From positions 1 to 59,606 of the forward strand of contig JAPOXA010000123.1 in NCBI GenBank assembly GCA_026707325.1: 59,606 nt of DNA. Direction: 5' to 3'. Position 1 is the stretch's first letter. Each line of letters opens with the position of its first letter. The notes beneath the pieces were generated by a model. That model saw only the letters and a list, made by a program, of their open reading frames with translations, was not told where the DNA came from and searched no databases. This document shows, piece by piece, positions 24,282-32,999 of the stretch. The stretch comes from Acidobacteriota bacterium. GTDB taxonomy: Bacteria > Acidobacteriota > Thermoanaerobaculia > Multivoradales > Multivoraceae. Made by a program: the position numbers and the translations under genes.

Positions 24282-26701
24282 CCAGACCAGACGCAGCGGG
24301 ATCGGCCGCGGGTTCCTTCGACGGAGCCGGCCCCTTCACGGGTCTGCGGATCGTCGAACTCGCCGAGGGCGTCGCCGGCCCGTACTGCGGCAAGCTGCTT
24401 GCCGACCTCGGCGCCGACGTGATCAAGGTCGAGCCGCCCGCGGGTGACGCCGCCCGCCGGGCGAACGGCTCCGACCCGGAAGGCTCGCCGCTCTTCCTCT
24501 ACTGCAATACGAGCAAACGGGGAGTCGTGCTCGACCTGGACGACGAGGACGATCGCGGCGCCCTCGACAGCCTGCTCGGGACCGCCGACGCCCTGATCGT
24601 CGACCGCGAACCGCCAGCGGAGACGCCGCCGGACCTGATCGTCGCGGCGGTCACGCCCTACGGCCTCACGGGACCCCGCTCGGGAGCGCCCGCCGGCGAA
24701 CTCACGCTCACCCACGGCGGCGGACTCGTCAACCAGATGCCGGCCCGCTCCCGCGACATCGACCGCGCGCCGGTCGCCCTGGGCGGCCATCAGGCCGGCT
24801 ACCACGCCGGCCTGGTGACCGCGTTGACGGTCGCTGCCCTCCTCTACGAACGCAGCCACGGCGGCGACGCTCGGGGCGACGTCTCCATGCAGGACGTGAT
24901 GATCAGCCTGGTGGCGCCGCTTCTGGCCAGCGCCCGCTACCACGAAACGACCTGGTCACGGGTGCCGGACCGCCCACCGGCCATGGGCAGGCTGAAAACG
25001 AGCGACGGCTACGTCATCCTGAACGCCTTCGACGACCATCACTTCGAACTCTTCCGCGAACTGATGGGCAATCCGGAGTGGTGCCAGGGCGACGAATGGA
25101 AGGACATGGCCTACCGCAGCCACCACCTGATGGAGATCGCTCCCCAGGTCGACGCCTGGGCCCTCGAACAGAAACGCGACGACCTGTACCACCGCGCCGC
25201 CAACCTGGGCATTCCGGTCGGACCGATCCACGACGCCGCGGACGTGATGGACTACCAGCAGTACGCCGCTCGCGACTACTTCGTCGAAGTGGACCACCCA
25301 AGCACCGGGGCGAAGCGCTATGCCGGCTGGCCGTACAGGATGGGCGCCTCCAGGCCGAAGGTGTCGCGCGCGGCGCCACAGCTCGGCGAACACTCGAGCG
25401 AGGTCCTCGCCGAAGCCGCCGCGGCCGGCAACGGCGCTCCGGTCGACGCCGGCTCGGTCCCAACCGCTCCACCCGCGACGCGCAAACTCCCGCTCGAGGG
25501 CATTCGCGTCGCGGAGTTCGCCTGGGTATGGGCCGGCCCGTACGCAGGCGTCCTGCTCTCCACCCTGGGCGCCGAGGTGATCAAGGTCGAGGGGCCCAAG
25601 CGCCTCGACCTGACCCGCCGCTCCGTTGTCTGGCCCCGCGCGGAGGAGGCGCCGCAGAGGATCGGCCAGGACGCCGGCATGGCGTTCAACACGATGAACC
25701 TGAACAAGCGGTCGCTGGCTCTGGACCTGTCACAGGCGGAAGGCCGCGAACTCGCCCTTCGCCTCGCCGGCGAGTGCGACGTGATCTACGACAACATGCG
25801 TCCCGGCGCCATGGTCAAGCTCGGCCTCGACTACGAGAACCTCCGCCGGGCAAACCCGGAGCTCATCGTGGCCTCCTCGTCGGGACGCGGCCACGGCGGC
25901 CCGGAAACCGAGTACCTCGGCTACGCGATGGTCCACCAGGGCGTGGCCGGCGGGGCCTGGATCTCCGGCTACCCGGACGATCACCCGACTCACAGCGGCG
26001 GCGACGTCGACCTGATGAACGCGATCACGCTCGCCTTCTCGATCGTCGCCGCGTTGCATCACCGCAGCCGCACGGGCCAAGGCCAGTTCATCGACTATTC
26101 GCAGTGCGAGGGCGTGAGCTCGATCCTCGGCGAAATCCTCCTCGAGTACGAGATGACGGGGGAAGTCCCGGAACGCGCCGGCAACTCGCACCGCCATTCG
26201 GCGCCGCACGGCGTCTATCGCTGCTGGGGAATCGACCGCTGGCTCGCCATCGAGGTCCACAGCGACGAGGAGTTCGCCCTGCTCACGGCGACGATGGGCC
26301 GGCCAGAGCTGGCCGAGGACCCGCGCTTCGCAACCGCAACGGCCAGGAAGCAGAACGAAACGGAACTCGACGCGATCGTCGGCGCCTGGACCAGGGAGCG
26401 GGACCGCGACTGGCTGGCCCGCGAACTCCTGCGGACCGGTGTCGCCGCCGCTCCGTCGCGCGATGCCCGGGATCTCTACGCCGACTCCCACCTGCGGGCC
26501 CGGGGCTCCTTCGCCACCGTCGAGCACCCGGAATGGGGAGACCTGGAACTCGTCGGGCCGCCGTTTCGTATCGCGGGTCGCGATCTGAGCCCCCGCCGGG
26601 CGCCCCTGCTCGGCGAGCACACCGACGCCGTCCTCGCCGATGTCCTCGGGCTCTCCGCCGACGACATCGCCGCCTGCCGCGGCCGCGGCATTGTCGCCTG
26701 A
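24278..26701 (+). CDS. Double-domain CaiB/BaiF family CoA-transferase
   Basis: This 807-residue protein is the second tandem-fused class III CoA-transferase of the window. Unit 1 (about 15-385) starts LRIVELAEGVAGPYCGKLLA and unit 2 (about 405-800) starts GIRVAEFAWVWAGPYAGVLL. Unit 2 has the typical MAFNTMNLNKRSLALDL and YDNMRPGAMVKLGL stretches. Unit order and linker position match the gene at 16330-18876 but residues differ widely. It is translationally coupled to the serine hydrolase upstream. Substrate unknown. Confidence 0.9.
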   Translation: MTRPDAAGSAAGSFDGAGPFTGLRIVELAEGVAGPYCGKLLADLGADVIKVEPPAGDAARRANGSDPEGSPLFLYCNTSKRGVVLDLDDEDDRGALDSLLGTADALIVDREPPAETPPDLIVAAVTPYGLTGPRSGAPAGELTLTHGGGLVNQMPARSRDIDRAPVALGGHQAGYHAGLVTALTVAALLYERSHGGDARGDVSMQDVMISLVAPLLASARYHETTWSRVPDRPPAMGRLKTSDGYVILNAFDDHHFELFRELMGNPEWCQGDEWKDMAYRSHHLMEIAPQVDAWALEQKRDDLYHRAANLGIPVGPIHDAADVMDYQQYAARDYFVEVDHPSTGAKRYAGWPYRMGASRPKVSRAAPQLGEHSSEVLAEAAAAGNGAPVDAGSVPTAPPATRKLPLEGIRVAEFAWVWAGPYAGVLLSTLGAEVIKVEGPKRLDLTRRSVVWPRAEEAPQRIGQDAGMAFNTMNLNKRSLALDLSQAEGRELALRLAGECDVIYDNMRPGAMVKLGLDYENLRRANPELIVASSSGRGHGGPETEYLGYAMVHQGVAGGAWISGYPDDHPTHSGGDVDLMNAITLAFSIVAALHHRSRTGQGQFIDYSQCEGVSSILGEILLEYEMTGEVPERAGNSHRHSAPHGVYRCWGIDRWLAIEVHSDEEFALLTATMGRPELAEDPRFATATARKQNETELDAIVGAWTRERDRDWLARELLRTGVAAAPSRDARDLYADSHLRARGSFATVEHPEWGDLELVGPPFRIAGRDLSPRRAPLLGEHTDAVLADVLGLSADDIAACRGRGIVA

Positions 26702-26715
26702 GTCCGCGTCGCCTC

Positions 26716-26728
26716 CCCACTGAGTGGG
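26716..26728. terminator. Small hairpin after CoA-transferase
   Basis: CCCAC-TGA-GTGGG is a perfect 5-bp stem 14 nt after the stop codon. It lacks a U-tract and is weak evidence for termination. Confidence 0.25.
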
Positions 26729-26754
26729 CCGGCGCCCCCGCGGGCCTCCCCGAG

Positions 26755-26760
26755 TAAACT
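26755..26760 (+). promoter_or_regulatory. -10 TAAACT before hydrolase-amidase operon
   Basis: TAAACT is 42 nt before GTG 26803. The leader ends in GGGAGG, a good Shine-Dalgarno site that fixes the GTG start. Confidence 0.45.
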
Positions 26761-26802
26761 CCCCACTCCATCCGCACCCCGAATCCCCAAGGGAGGTCCT
26801 CA

Positions 26803-27780
26803 GTGACTCGACTCACCCGAACGTCGCTCAACGTCGCGACCACGGCCGCAATTGCCGCTGCCCTGCTCTTCGCTCCACCGGTCCCCGCCTTCGCCCAGGA
26901 CGGCGAGTCGGTGACAGTCGACATCATGAGCCGCTATCGCGTCGCCCCGAACATCACCTATCTGACGGCCGACGGCTATGAGTCGAAGCTGGACGTGATG
27001 ACTCCCCGCGGCCAGGGGCCGGTCCCGACCCTGATCTACATCCACGGCGGCGGCTGGGTCGGCGGCACGAAGGAATCCAGCGTGCTGCGCGCCCTCCCCT
27101 ACCTCGAGATGGGATGGGCCGTGGTCAACGTCGAGTACCGGCTCGGCCGCAACGCGCTCGCGCCCGGCGCCGTCGAGGACTGCCGCTGCGCTCTGCGCTG
27201 GATCTACGAGAACGCCGAGGACTACAACATCGACACTTCCCGGCTGGTGGTGAGCGGCGCCTCCGCCGGCGGCCACCTGTCGCTTACCACGGGCATGCTG
27301 CCGGCCTCCGCCGGCCTGGACCGCCTCTGCCCCGGCCGCGACGCGGACCGCCCGGGCTGGGCCGCGGCGGACGAGTACGAGATGCCGGTCGCGGCGATCG
27401 TCAACTGGTTCGGCATCACCGATGTCGGCGACCTGCTCGAAGGCGTCAACGCGAAGAGCTACGCCGTCGCGTGGATGGGCTCGAAGTCCGACCGCATGGA
27501 ACTCGCCAAGCGCGTGTCGCCGATGACCTACGTTCGTTCCGGCCTGCCGCCGATCCTGACGATCCACGGCGATGTCGACAACATCGTGCCCTACCAGCAC
27601 GCCCTCGACCTGCACGCCAAGCTCGATGAGGCGGGCGTCACCAACAAGATTCACACCGTGCCCGGCAAGGGCCACGGCAACTTCACGCCCGACGAGCAGC
27701 AGGAGATCTTCCGGGTCATCCGGGCCTTCCTCGACCAGCACGTGACCGGCGGAGGCGGCGCAAGCACCGGCGCCGAGTGA
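26803..27780 (+). CDS. Exported alpha/beta hydrolase (esterase, HSL-like)
   Basis: This 325-residue protein has a signal peptide ending near VPAFAQDG. The oxyanion-hole motif is IYIHGGGWVGG. The nucleophile elbow is VSGASAGGHL (S154), followed by an acidic residue in HGDVDNIVP and the catalytic histidine in GKGHGNF. This is the hormone-sensitive-lipase/carboxylesterase type. Substrates are probably short-chain esters. GTG 26803 is preceded by GGGAGG. The stop overlaps the GTG of the amidase gene, so the two hydrolases are one transcription unit. Confidence 0.9.
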   Translation: MTRLTRTSLNVATTAAIAAALLFAPPVPAFAQDGESVTVDIMSRYRVAPNITYLTADGYESKLDVMTPRGQGPVPTLIYIHGGGWVGGTKESSVLRALPYLEMGWAVVNVEYRLGRNALAPGAVEDCRCALRWIYENAEDYNIDTSRLVVSGASAGGHLSLTTGMLPASAGLDRLCPGRDADRPGWAAADEYEMPVAAIVNWFGITDVGDLLEGVNAKSYAVAWMGSKSDRMELAKRVSPMTYVRSGLPPILTIHGDVDNIVPYQHALDLHAKLDEAGVTNKIHTVPGKGHGNFTPDEQQEIFRVIRAFLDQHVTGGGGASTGAE

Positions 27781-29183
27781 CGGCAGCCGCTCCCGACCTC
27801 TGCACCCGCACCGCCGTCGACCTCGCCGGGCTACTGGCCCGCGGCGAGGTCTCGGCGGTCGAGGTGCTGGACGCCCACCTCGGCTGGATCGACCGCCGGA
27901 ATCCGGAACTCAACGCGATCTGCACCCTCGACCGCGACCACGCCCTCGAACAGGCGCGCGCCGTTGACGAGTTGCGCAGCCTTGACCCGGAAGCCGCGGC
28001 GGCGAAGCCCCTCCTCGGCCTGCCGACCGCGGTCAAGGACCTGGTCCCGACGACTGGCATCCGCACGACCTTCGGATCGCCGATCTTCGCGGACAACGTC
28101 CCTGACTTCGATGCCCTGATCGTCGAGCGGATCCGGGAAGCCGGCGCCGTCGTCATCGGCAAGACGAACACGCCCGAGTTCGGCGCCGGCTCGCAGACGT
28201 TCAACCCGGTGTTCGGCAAGACCCGCAACCCCTGGGATCCGAGCCGCACCTGCGGCGGCTCGAGCGGCGGCGCGGCAACGGCGCTCGCGAGCGGCATGCT
28301 GCCCATCGCCGACGGCAGCGATCTCGGAGGCTCGCTGCGCAACCCGGCCAGTTTCTGCGGCGTGGTCGGCTTCCGGCCGACGCCGGGGCGCGTGCCGCGC
28401 GTTCCTCCCGAGCAGGGCTGGGACGATCTCGCGGTTCTCGGGCCGATGGGGCGCAACGTCGCCGACGCGGCGCTCCTGTTCTCGGTCATCGCCGGGCCGG
28501 ACCCGCGGGATCCGATCTCACGGGCCCGACCCTCGGAGCCCTTCCACCCGGTCGAACCGCTCGACCTGCAAGGCCTCCGTCTCGCCTGGACGCCCGACCT
28601 CGGCCTCTACCCGGTCGAACGAGAGGTCGTCGAGGTCTGCGAAGGGGCCTTGCCTGTGTTCCGGGACCTGGGCGCCGACGTCGAGGAAGCCGCGCCCGCT
28701 CTCTCCGGTGCCGACGGCATCTTCCGCACCCTGCGCGCCAACCTGTTCGCCGACAAGCTGGGCCCGTTGGTCCCCGAACATCGACAGCAAATGAAGGACA
28801 CCGTGATCGAGGAGATCGAACGGGGCCTGGCGCTCACCGGCCCGGACATCGCGACCGCCCAGGCGGAGCGCACCCGCCTTCACTGCCGCGTGGTCGAGTT
28901 CTTCGAGCGCTACGATGCCCTTCTCCTGCCCACAGTCCAGGTCCTTCCCTTCAACGTCGACGAGCCCTACCCCGCCGAAATCGAGGGCCAGCCGATGACG
29001 AGCTACACCGACTGGATGGCCTCCTGCTACTCGATCACCGTCACCGGCTGTCCTGCGATCTCCGTGCCCTGCGGAGTCGGCCCGTCCGGTCTGCCGGTCG
29101 GCCTGCAGATCGTGACTTCCCGGGGCAGCGATCGAATCACGCTCGGCATCGCGGCCGCTTTCGAGGCCGGAACCCCGGAATGA
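27777..29183 (+). CDS. Amidase-signature family amidase
   Basis: This 468-residue hydrolase of the amidase signature family has the Ser-cisSer-Lys triad in place: K87 in TAVKDLV, S162 in CGGSSGGAA, and nucleophile S186 in DLGGSLRNPA. There is no signal peptide, so it is probably cytoplasmic. The absence of gatB/gatC neighbours and its partnership with an esterase favour a catabolic amidase over the Glu-tRNA amidotransferase subunit GatA. It starts at GTG 27777 overlapping the esterase stop and ends overlapping the next start (ATGA). Confidence 0.92.
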   Translation: MTAAAPDLCTRTAVDLAGLLARGEVSAVEVLDAHLGWIDRRNPELNAICTLDRDHALEQARAVDELRSLDPEAAAAKPLLGLPTAVKDLVPTTGIRTTFGSPIFADNVPDFDALIVERIREAGAVVIGKTNTPEFGAGSQTFNPVFGKTRNPWDPSRTCGGSSGGAATALASGMLPIADGSDLGGSLRNPASFCGVVGFRPTPGRVPRVPPEQGWDDLAVLGPMGRNVADAALLFSVIAGPDPRDPISRARPSEPFHPVEPLDLQGLRLAWTPDLGLYPVEREVVEVCEGALPVFRDLGADVEEAAPALSGADGIFRTLRANLFADKLGPLVPEHRQQMKDTVIEEIERGLALTGPDIATAQAERTRLHCRVVEFFERYDALLLPTVQVLPFNVDEPYPAEIEGQPMTSYTDWMASCYSITVTGCPAISVPCGVGPSGLPVGLQIVTSRGSDRITLGIAAAFEAGTPE

Positions 29184-32100
29184 CTTGTCGCCGGTGCGGG
29201 TTGCACTCGGGCATGCCCCAGCTACTGCTGTGCCTCGGCGTAGCCGGCCTCGTCGGACTCGCCGCCGGCCCCCTCGCCGCCCAGCCCGCCCACTCGCCCA
29301 GCACGATCGTCGGCGCCGTTGTCGACGAACGCGGCGCTCCCGCCGCCGACATCGAGGTCGTTCTGCGACCGTATCCGAGCGCCTTCGAAGCGGATCTGTA
29401 CGTTCTCGGCCACTCGGACGCGCTGCCGGAAGCGGTCGATCGGGTCCACTCCGACGCGGACGGTGCCTTCTTCCTCTCGGCGCCCGCGGCCGGTCCCTAC
29501 CGCCTGGAGTTCGGGCGCTCGACGCCGCCGAACGAGCCGGGTGACGCCATCCCGCTGATACACGGCGAGCTGCTCCCACTCAAGGGCGCGCAGGTCTCGA
29601 ACGCGATCGATGTGCCCGATCGCCATCTCATCGCCGTCCGGGTGCTCGATGCGGACAATCAGCCAATCGAGGGAGCACTGGTCGTAGCAAACCCCAGCAT
29701 CTGGTTCCCGCGTCGCACCCTTGGCGTTCTCAACCGGATGGCTCGTGAACTGAACTCGGGGAACTACTCTCGTCCGTCGGCTCAGTTCATTCTGCCAACC
29801 CACCATCCCGGCTCGTCTCGCACCGATGCAGAGGGAATCGCGCGCATCGCAATGCCGACCGCGGAGGCCACCGTCGTCATCTCGGCGAGCGGATTCGTCC
29901 TCGGCAAAGACAGGACGCGATCCGGCCGCGCCGCGATGGGGCTGGAGCGAGACCGGGGTGTCCGACTGCGCGTCCGCGATCCAACCGGCGCCCCCGCGCC
30001 CGGTGTACTCATCCGGACCGAGAGCGCTCGCGAGAGAGCCATGAATGCCGATACCTCGGACGCCCTGGCGACTCTCGGCCCGCCAGGCGCCCTCGCCGGC
30101 TTCGATACGCCCTTGGCCATCACCGACCGCAATGGCGAAGCGGTCATCGGCCGGACCCCTGGCGCGGAGACCGCCCTGGAAGTCGAAGCAGCCGACGGTG
30201 CATTCGCCCGGGTTTCCCTCCCGGCGGCGATTCCGGGCGAATCGCAGCAACGGGAGCACGTCATCGACGTGCGACTCGAGGAGCCCGTCCGGATTCCAGG
30301 CCGCATCGTCGACGCAGCGTCGGGCCTGCCAATCCAAAGCGCAGCGATTTGGGTCCAGTCCTTCCCCGGTCACCACGCGTTCAGCAACGCCAACGGCGCC
30401 TTCGGCCTGAGCACCCGTCCCACCAGGCGATCGGTGTATCTGCAGGCGACGGCAACCGGTTTCCTTCCCGAACAAATCGACATCAACTCTGCGGACCTGT
30501 CCAACCGGGAAGAAGTGCGGATCGGGCTGACACCTTCAGCACCGATCCGGGGCCTGGTCACGGACGACGCCCATCAACCCGTTGCCGGCGCCAGCATCCG
30601 GGCCGAACCTCGCGGCGCCGACGTCCCGCCCGGCTTCTCGTTCTCATCCACTCCGGCCATTTCAGGCTCCGACGGCTCTTTCCGGGTGGAGGAGGTCCTG
30701 TACGGACAAACGCACCGTTTGACCGCGCGAGCGGCGGGCTACGCTCCTACCGTCCTCGACCTGCCTCCTTTTGAACTGGGCATTCCCGTCGACCCCGTTC
30801 ATCTCGTCCTGAGCAAGGGCAGGCGCGTCCTCGGCTCGGTCGTCGATTCCGACGGAGACCCGGTGGCCGAGGCTCAGGTCTCGCTGCTCTGGACTCTCGA
30901 TCAGTCCGACTTCCGGTCCGGGCTCGAAGTCCCGGCCGGAGCCGCCGCAACCGACGGTCGGGGCGTCTTCGCACTCCCCGACACCGGACCAGGCGCCTAC
31001 GAACTCCTCGTCAGCCACGCCGACTACGCTCATCGGCCGCCCTCCCGCGTCGAGATCCCGGCCGGCGAGTCGGACTTCGATCTCGGCGATCTCACGCTCG
31101 CAGCCGGCGGAGCGATCCACGGCATCGTCACGGACCCCGGTAGAGCGCCGGTCAGCAGCGCGACCATTCAGGCCCACGAACGAGATCGGTACGAAGCCCC
31201 GACCAGAACGGCCACAACCGACGCGGAAGGCCGATTCCGGCTCAGAGGATTCTCCTCGGTTCTCGCCGACCTTGGCATCGAGGCTAGCGGCTACCCGGCC
31301 CACGTCGAGCCGAACGTTCGCGTCGGCCAGACCGACCCGGTCCTGATCGAGCTCCGACCCGGGGCCTCCATTGCCGGCCGCGTCCTCGACAACGGCGGCA
31401 ACGGTGTCGCCGGTGCTCCCGTCTACCTTTGGTTCGAGTTTGACTACAGCAGCGACGTCGACCCACGCCTGTGGGACGCCGTCGACGCGCTCCCCGAGCA
31501 AGTCACGGACCGGGACGGCCGGTTCCGGTTCGATGGTCTCGCGGCCGGCACCTGGTCGGCCGAGGCAAGCAGGGGAACGGAGGGGGCAAAGCTCGACGGG
31601 ATCGAGTTGATTCCCGGCGCAGAACGGGGGATCGAACTCGTCCTGCGGAGCATGGACCGGCTGATCGTCACCGTGGTGACGGAGGTCGGCGAGCCGGTGG
31701 CCGACGCGCAGATTGGCGTGGAAGCACCAGGAGAGCCTTTTCCGACCGGCTACGGAGAAACGGACGGCAGCGGACGGGCGGTGATCGACATCACGCCCGA
31801 CACCGTAACGGTCACGGTCAGCCACGAGACACTCCGCGACGAGTCGCGGCAAGTGCGGCTCGAGCCGGGCGACAACGAGGTTCGGTTCGAGCTTCGGCGC
31901 GGTCTGGACCTCCGCGGCACGGTGCGCTCGTACCAAGGCACTCCGTTGCCCCTGGCGACCGTGGCGGCCGAAACCGACTACTCCTCCGACGTGGAGTGGC
32001 ACAGCACAAACACCGTCTCCGACCAGAACGGCGCCTTTCGCCTCACTGGCCTCGAACCCCGCCCCTACATCCTCACGGCGCGCGCGCCTGGCTACGCGGA

Positions 32101-32977
32101 CGGCGGTCCGGAAGACCCGATCGAGATCCGCGACGACGCCGTCGAAGGCATCGAGATCGTGCTGGAGCCGGAAGCCTCGATCGTCGCCGCCGTAACCGGG
32201 CTGTCGCCTTCCGACCTCAACCAGGTGCGGGTTACCGCGTGGAAGGGGCCCCGTCTCCGCGACGCCACGAGGGACACCGAGGGGAACTTCTCGGTACGGG
32301 GAATCGGCCCGGGGACATGGAACATCGAAGCGAGAAAGGGCGATTGGGAGAGGACTGTCGAACGCGGCGTGACGATCGAACGGGGTACGGCCGAAGTCTT
32401 CGTCGAGTTGCCGTTCGAGCGCGGGCTGCGCCTGTCCGGGCAGGTCCACGAAGGCGGTGCGCCATTGAGCGGAGCGCGTCTGTCGGTTGGCGAACAGTCC
32501 ACGAGGACCGACCGGGAAGGCCGCTTCGCGCTGGAAGGGCTCATGCCCGGCCCGAATCAGGTGGTCATCCGCCGGCCGGACTTCAGTGGCACGCAGTACC
32601 AGTCGATCGATCTGCAGACCGACCTCGAAGGCGTCCGCATTCAGATGGAATCGGCCGCGGCGACTCTCACCGGCATCGTCGTCGACGCCGAGACCGGCCA
32701 GCCGCTCGACTGGGTCAGCCTGATGGCCGCCGACGCCGCGACGATCGGCGCGATCGCCGCGGGCGGGGGCGGCGGTCTACTCGTCGGAGCCAGCTCTGTT
32801 CTCAGTGAAGCCGCAGGCCAGTTCACGCTCGAGCTGGGTGCGAACGCTGACCGTTTGTGGGTCACTCACGACGGCTACGAGGGTACCCAGATTCCTCTCG
32901 ACATCGCGCCGGGCGAGCACGTCGAAGGGCTGGTGATCCGGCTGCAGCCGGCAGCGGCCGAATCGTCGAACCAATAG
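29180..32977 (+). CDS. Giant exported carboxypeptidase-regulatory-like repeat protein
   Basis: This 1265-residue protein has a signal peptide ending around AAQPAHS. It consists of about ten Ig-like beta-sandwich modules of the CarboxypepD_reg/SpaA type. Each opens with a 'xGxVxDxxGxPVxxAxVxL' strand, for example VGAVVDERGAPAADIEV, IRGLVTDDAHQPVAGAS, IHGIVTDPGRAPVSSAT and LTGIVVDAETGQPLDWV. No catalytic domain, TonB-dependent barrel or membrane anchor is seen. Probable role is adhesion or a cell-surface scaffold. The start overlaps the amidase stop (ATGA); a second possible start is the Met at 29213. A decayed homologue follows directly on the same strand. Confidence 0.85.
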   Translation: MTCRRCGLHSGMPQLLLCLGVAGLVGLAAGPLAAQPAHSPSTIVGAVVDERGAPAADIEVVLRPYPSAFEADLYVLGHSDALPEAVDRVHSDADGAFFLSAPAAGPYRLEFGRSTPPNEPGDAIPLIHGELLPLKGAQVSNAIDVPDRHLIAVRVLDADNQPIEGALVVANPSIWFPRRTLGVLNRMARELNSGNYSRPSAQFILPTHHPGSSRTDAEGIARIAMPTAEATVVISASGFVLGKDRTRSGRAAMGLERDRGVRLRVRDPTGAPAPGVLIRTESARERAMNADTSDALATLGPPGALAGFDTPLAITDRNGEAVIGRTPGAETALEVEAADGAFARVSLPAAIPGESQQREHVIDVRLEEPVRIPGRIVDAASGLPIQSAAIWVQSFPGHHAFSNANGAFGLSTRPTRRSVYLQATATGFLPEQIDINSADLSNREEVRIGLTPSAPIRGLVTDDAHQPVAGASIRAEPRGADVPPGFSFSSTPAISGSDGSFRVEEVLYGQTHRLTARAAGYAPTVLDLPPFELGIPVDPVHLVLSKGRRVLGSVVDSDGDPVAEAQVSLLWTLDQSDFRSGLEVPAGAAATDGRGVFALPDTGPGAYELLVSHADYAHRPPSRVEIPAGESDFDLGDLTLAAGGAIHGIVTDPGRAPVSSATIQAHERDRYEAPTRTATTDAEGRFRLRGFSSVLADLGIEASGYPAHVEPNVRVGQTDPVLIELRPGASIAGRVLDNGGNGVAGAPVYLWFEFDYSSDVDPRLWDAVDALPEQVTDRDGRFRFDGLAAGTWSAEASRGTEGAKLDGIELIPGAERGIELVLRSMDRLIVTVVTEVGEPVADAQIGVEAPGEPFPTGYGETDGSGRAVIDITPDTVTVTVSHETLRDESRQVRLEPGDNEVRFELRRGLDLRGTVRSYQGTPLPLATVAAETDYSSDVEWHSTNTVSDQNGAFRLTGLEPRPYILTARAPGYADGGPEDPIEIRDDAVEGIEIVLEPEASIVAAVTGLSPSDLNQVRVTAWKGPRLRDATRDTEGNFSVRGIGPGTWNIEARKGDWERTVERGVTIERGTAEVFVELPFERGLRLSGQVHEGGAPLSGARLSVGEQSTRTDREGRFALEGLMPGPNQVVIRRPDFSGTQYQSIDLQTDLEGVRIQMESAAATLTGIVVDAETGQPLDWVSLMAADAATIGAIAAGGGGGLLVGASSVLSEAAGQFTLELGANADRLWVTHDGYEGTQIPLDIAPGEHVEGLVIRLQPAAAESSNQ

Positions 32978-32999
32978 CACCGCCTCCAGCGAAATCGGA

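Noticed and set aside
30662..32449. 595-codon minus-strand frame within the repeat-protein gene
   Set aside because: The opposite strand encodes clear Ig-like modules. The antisense product has no motif, and such shadows occur throughout the window.
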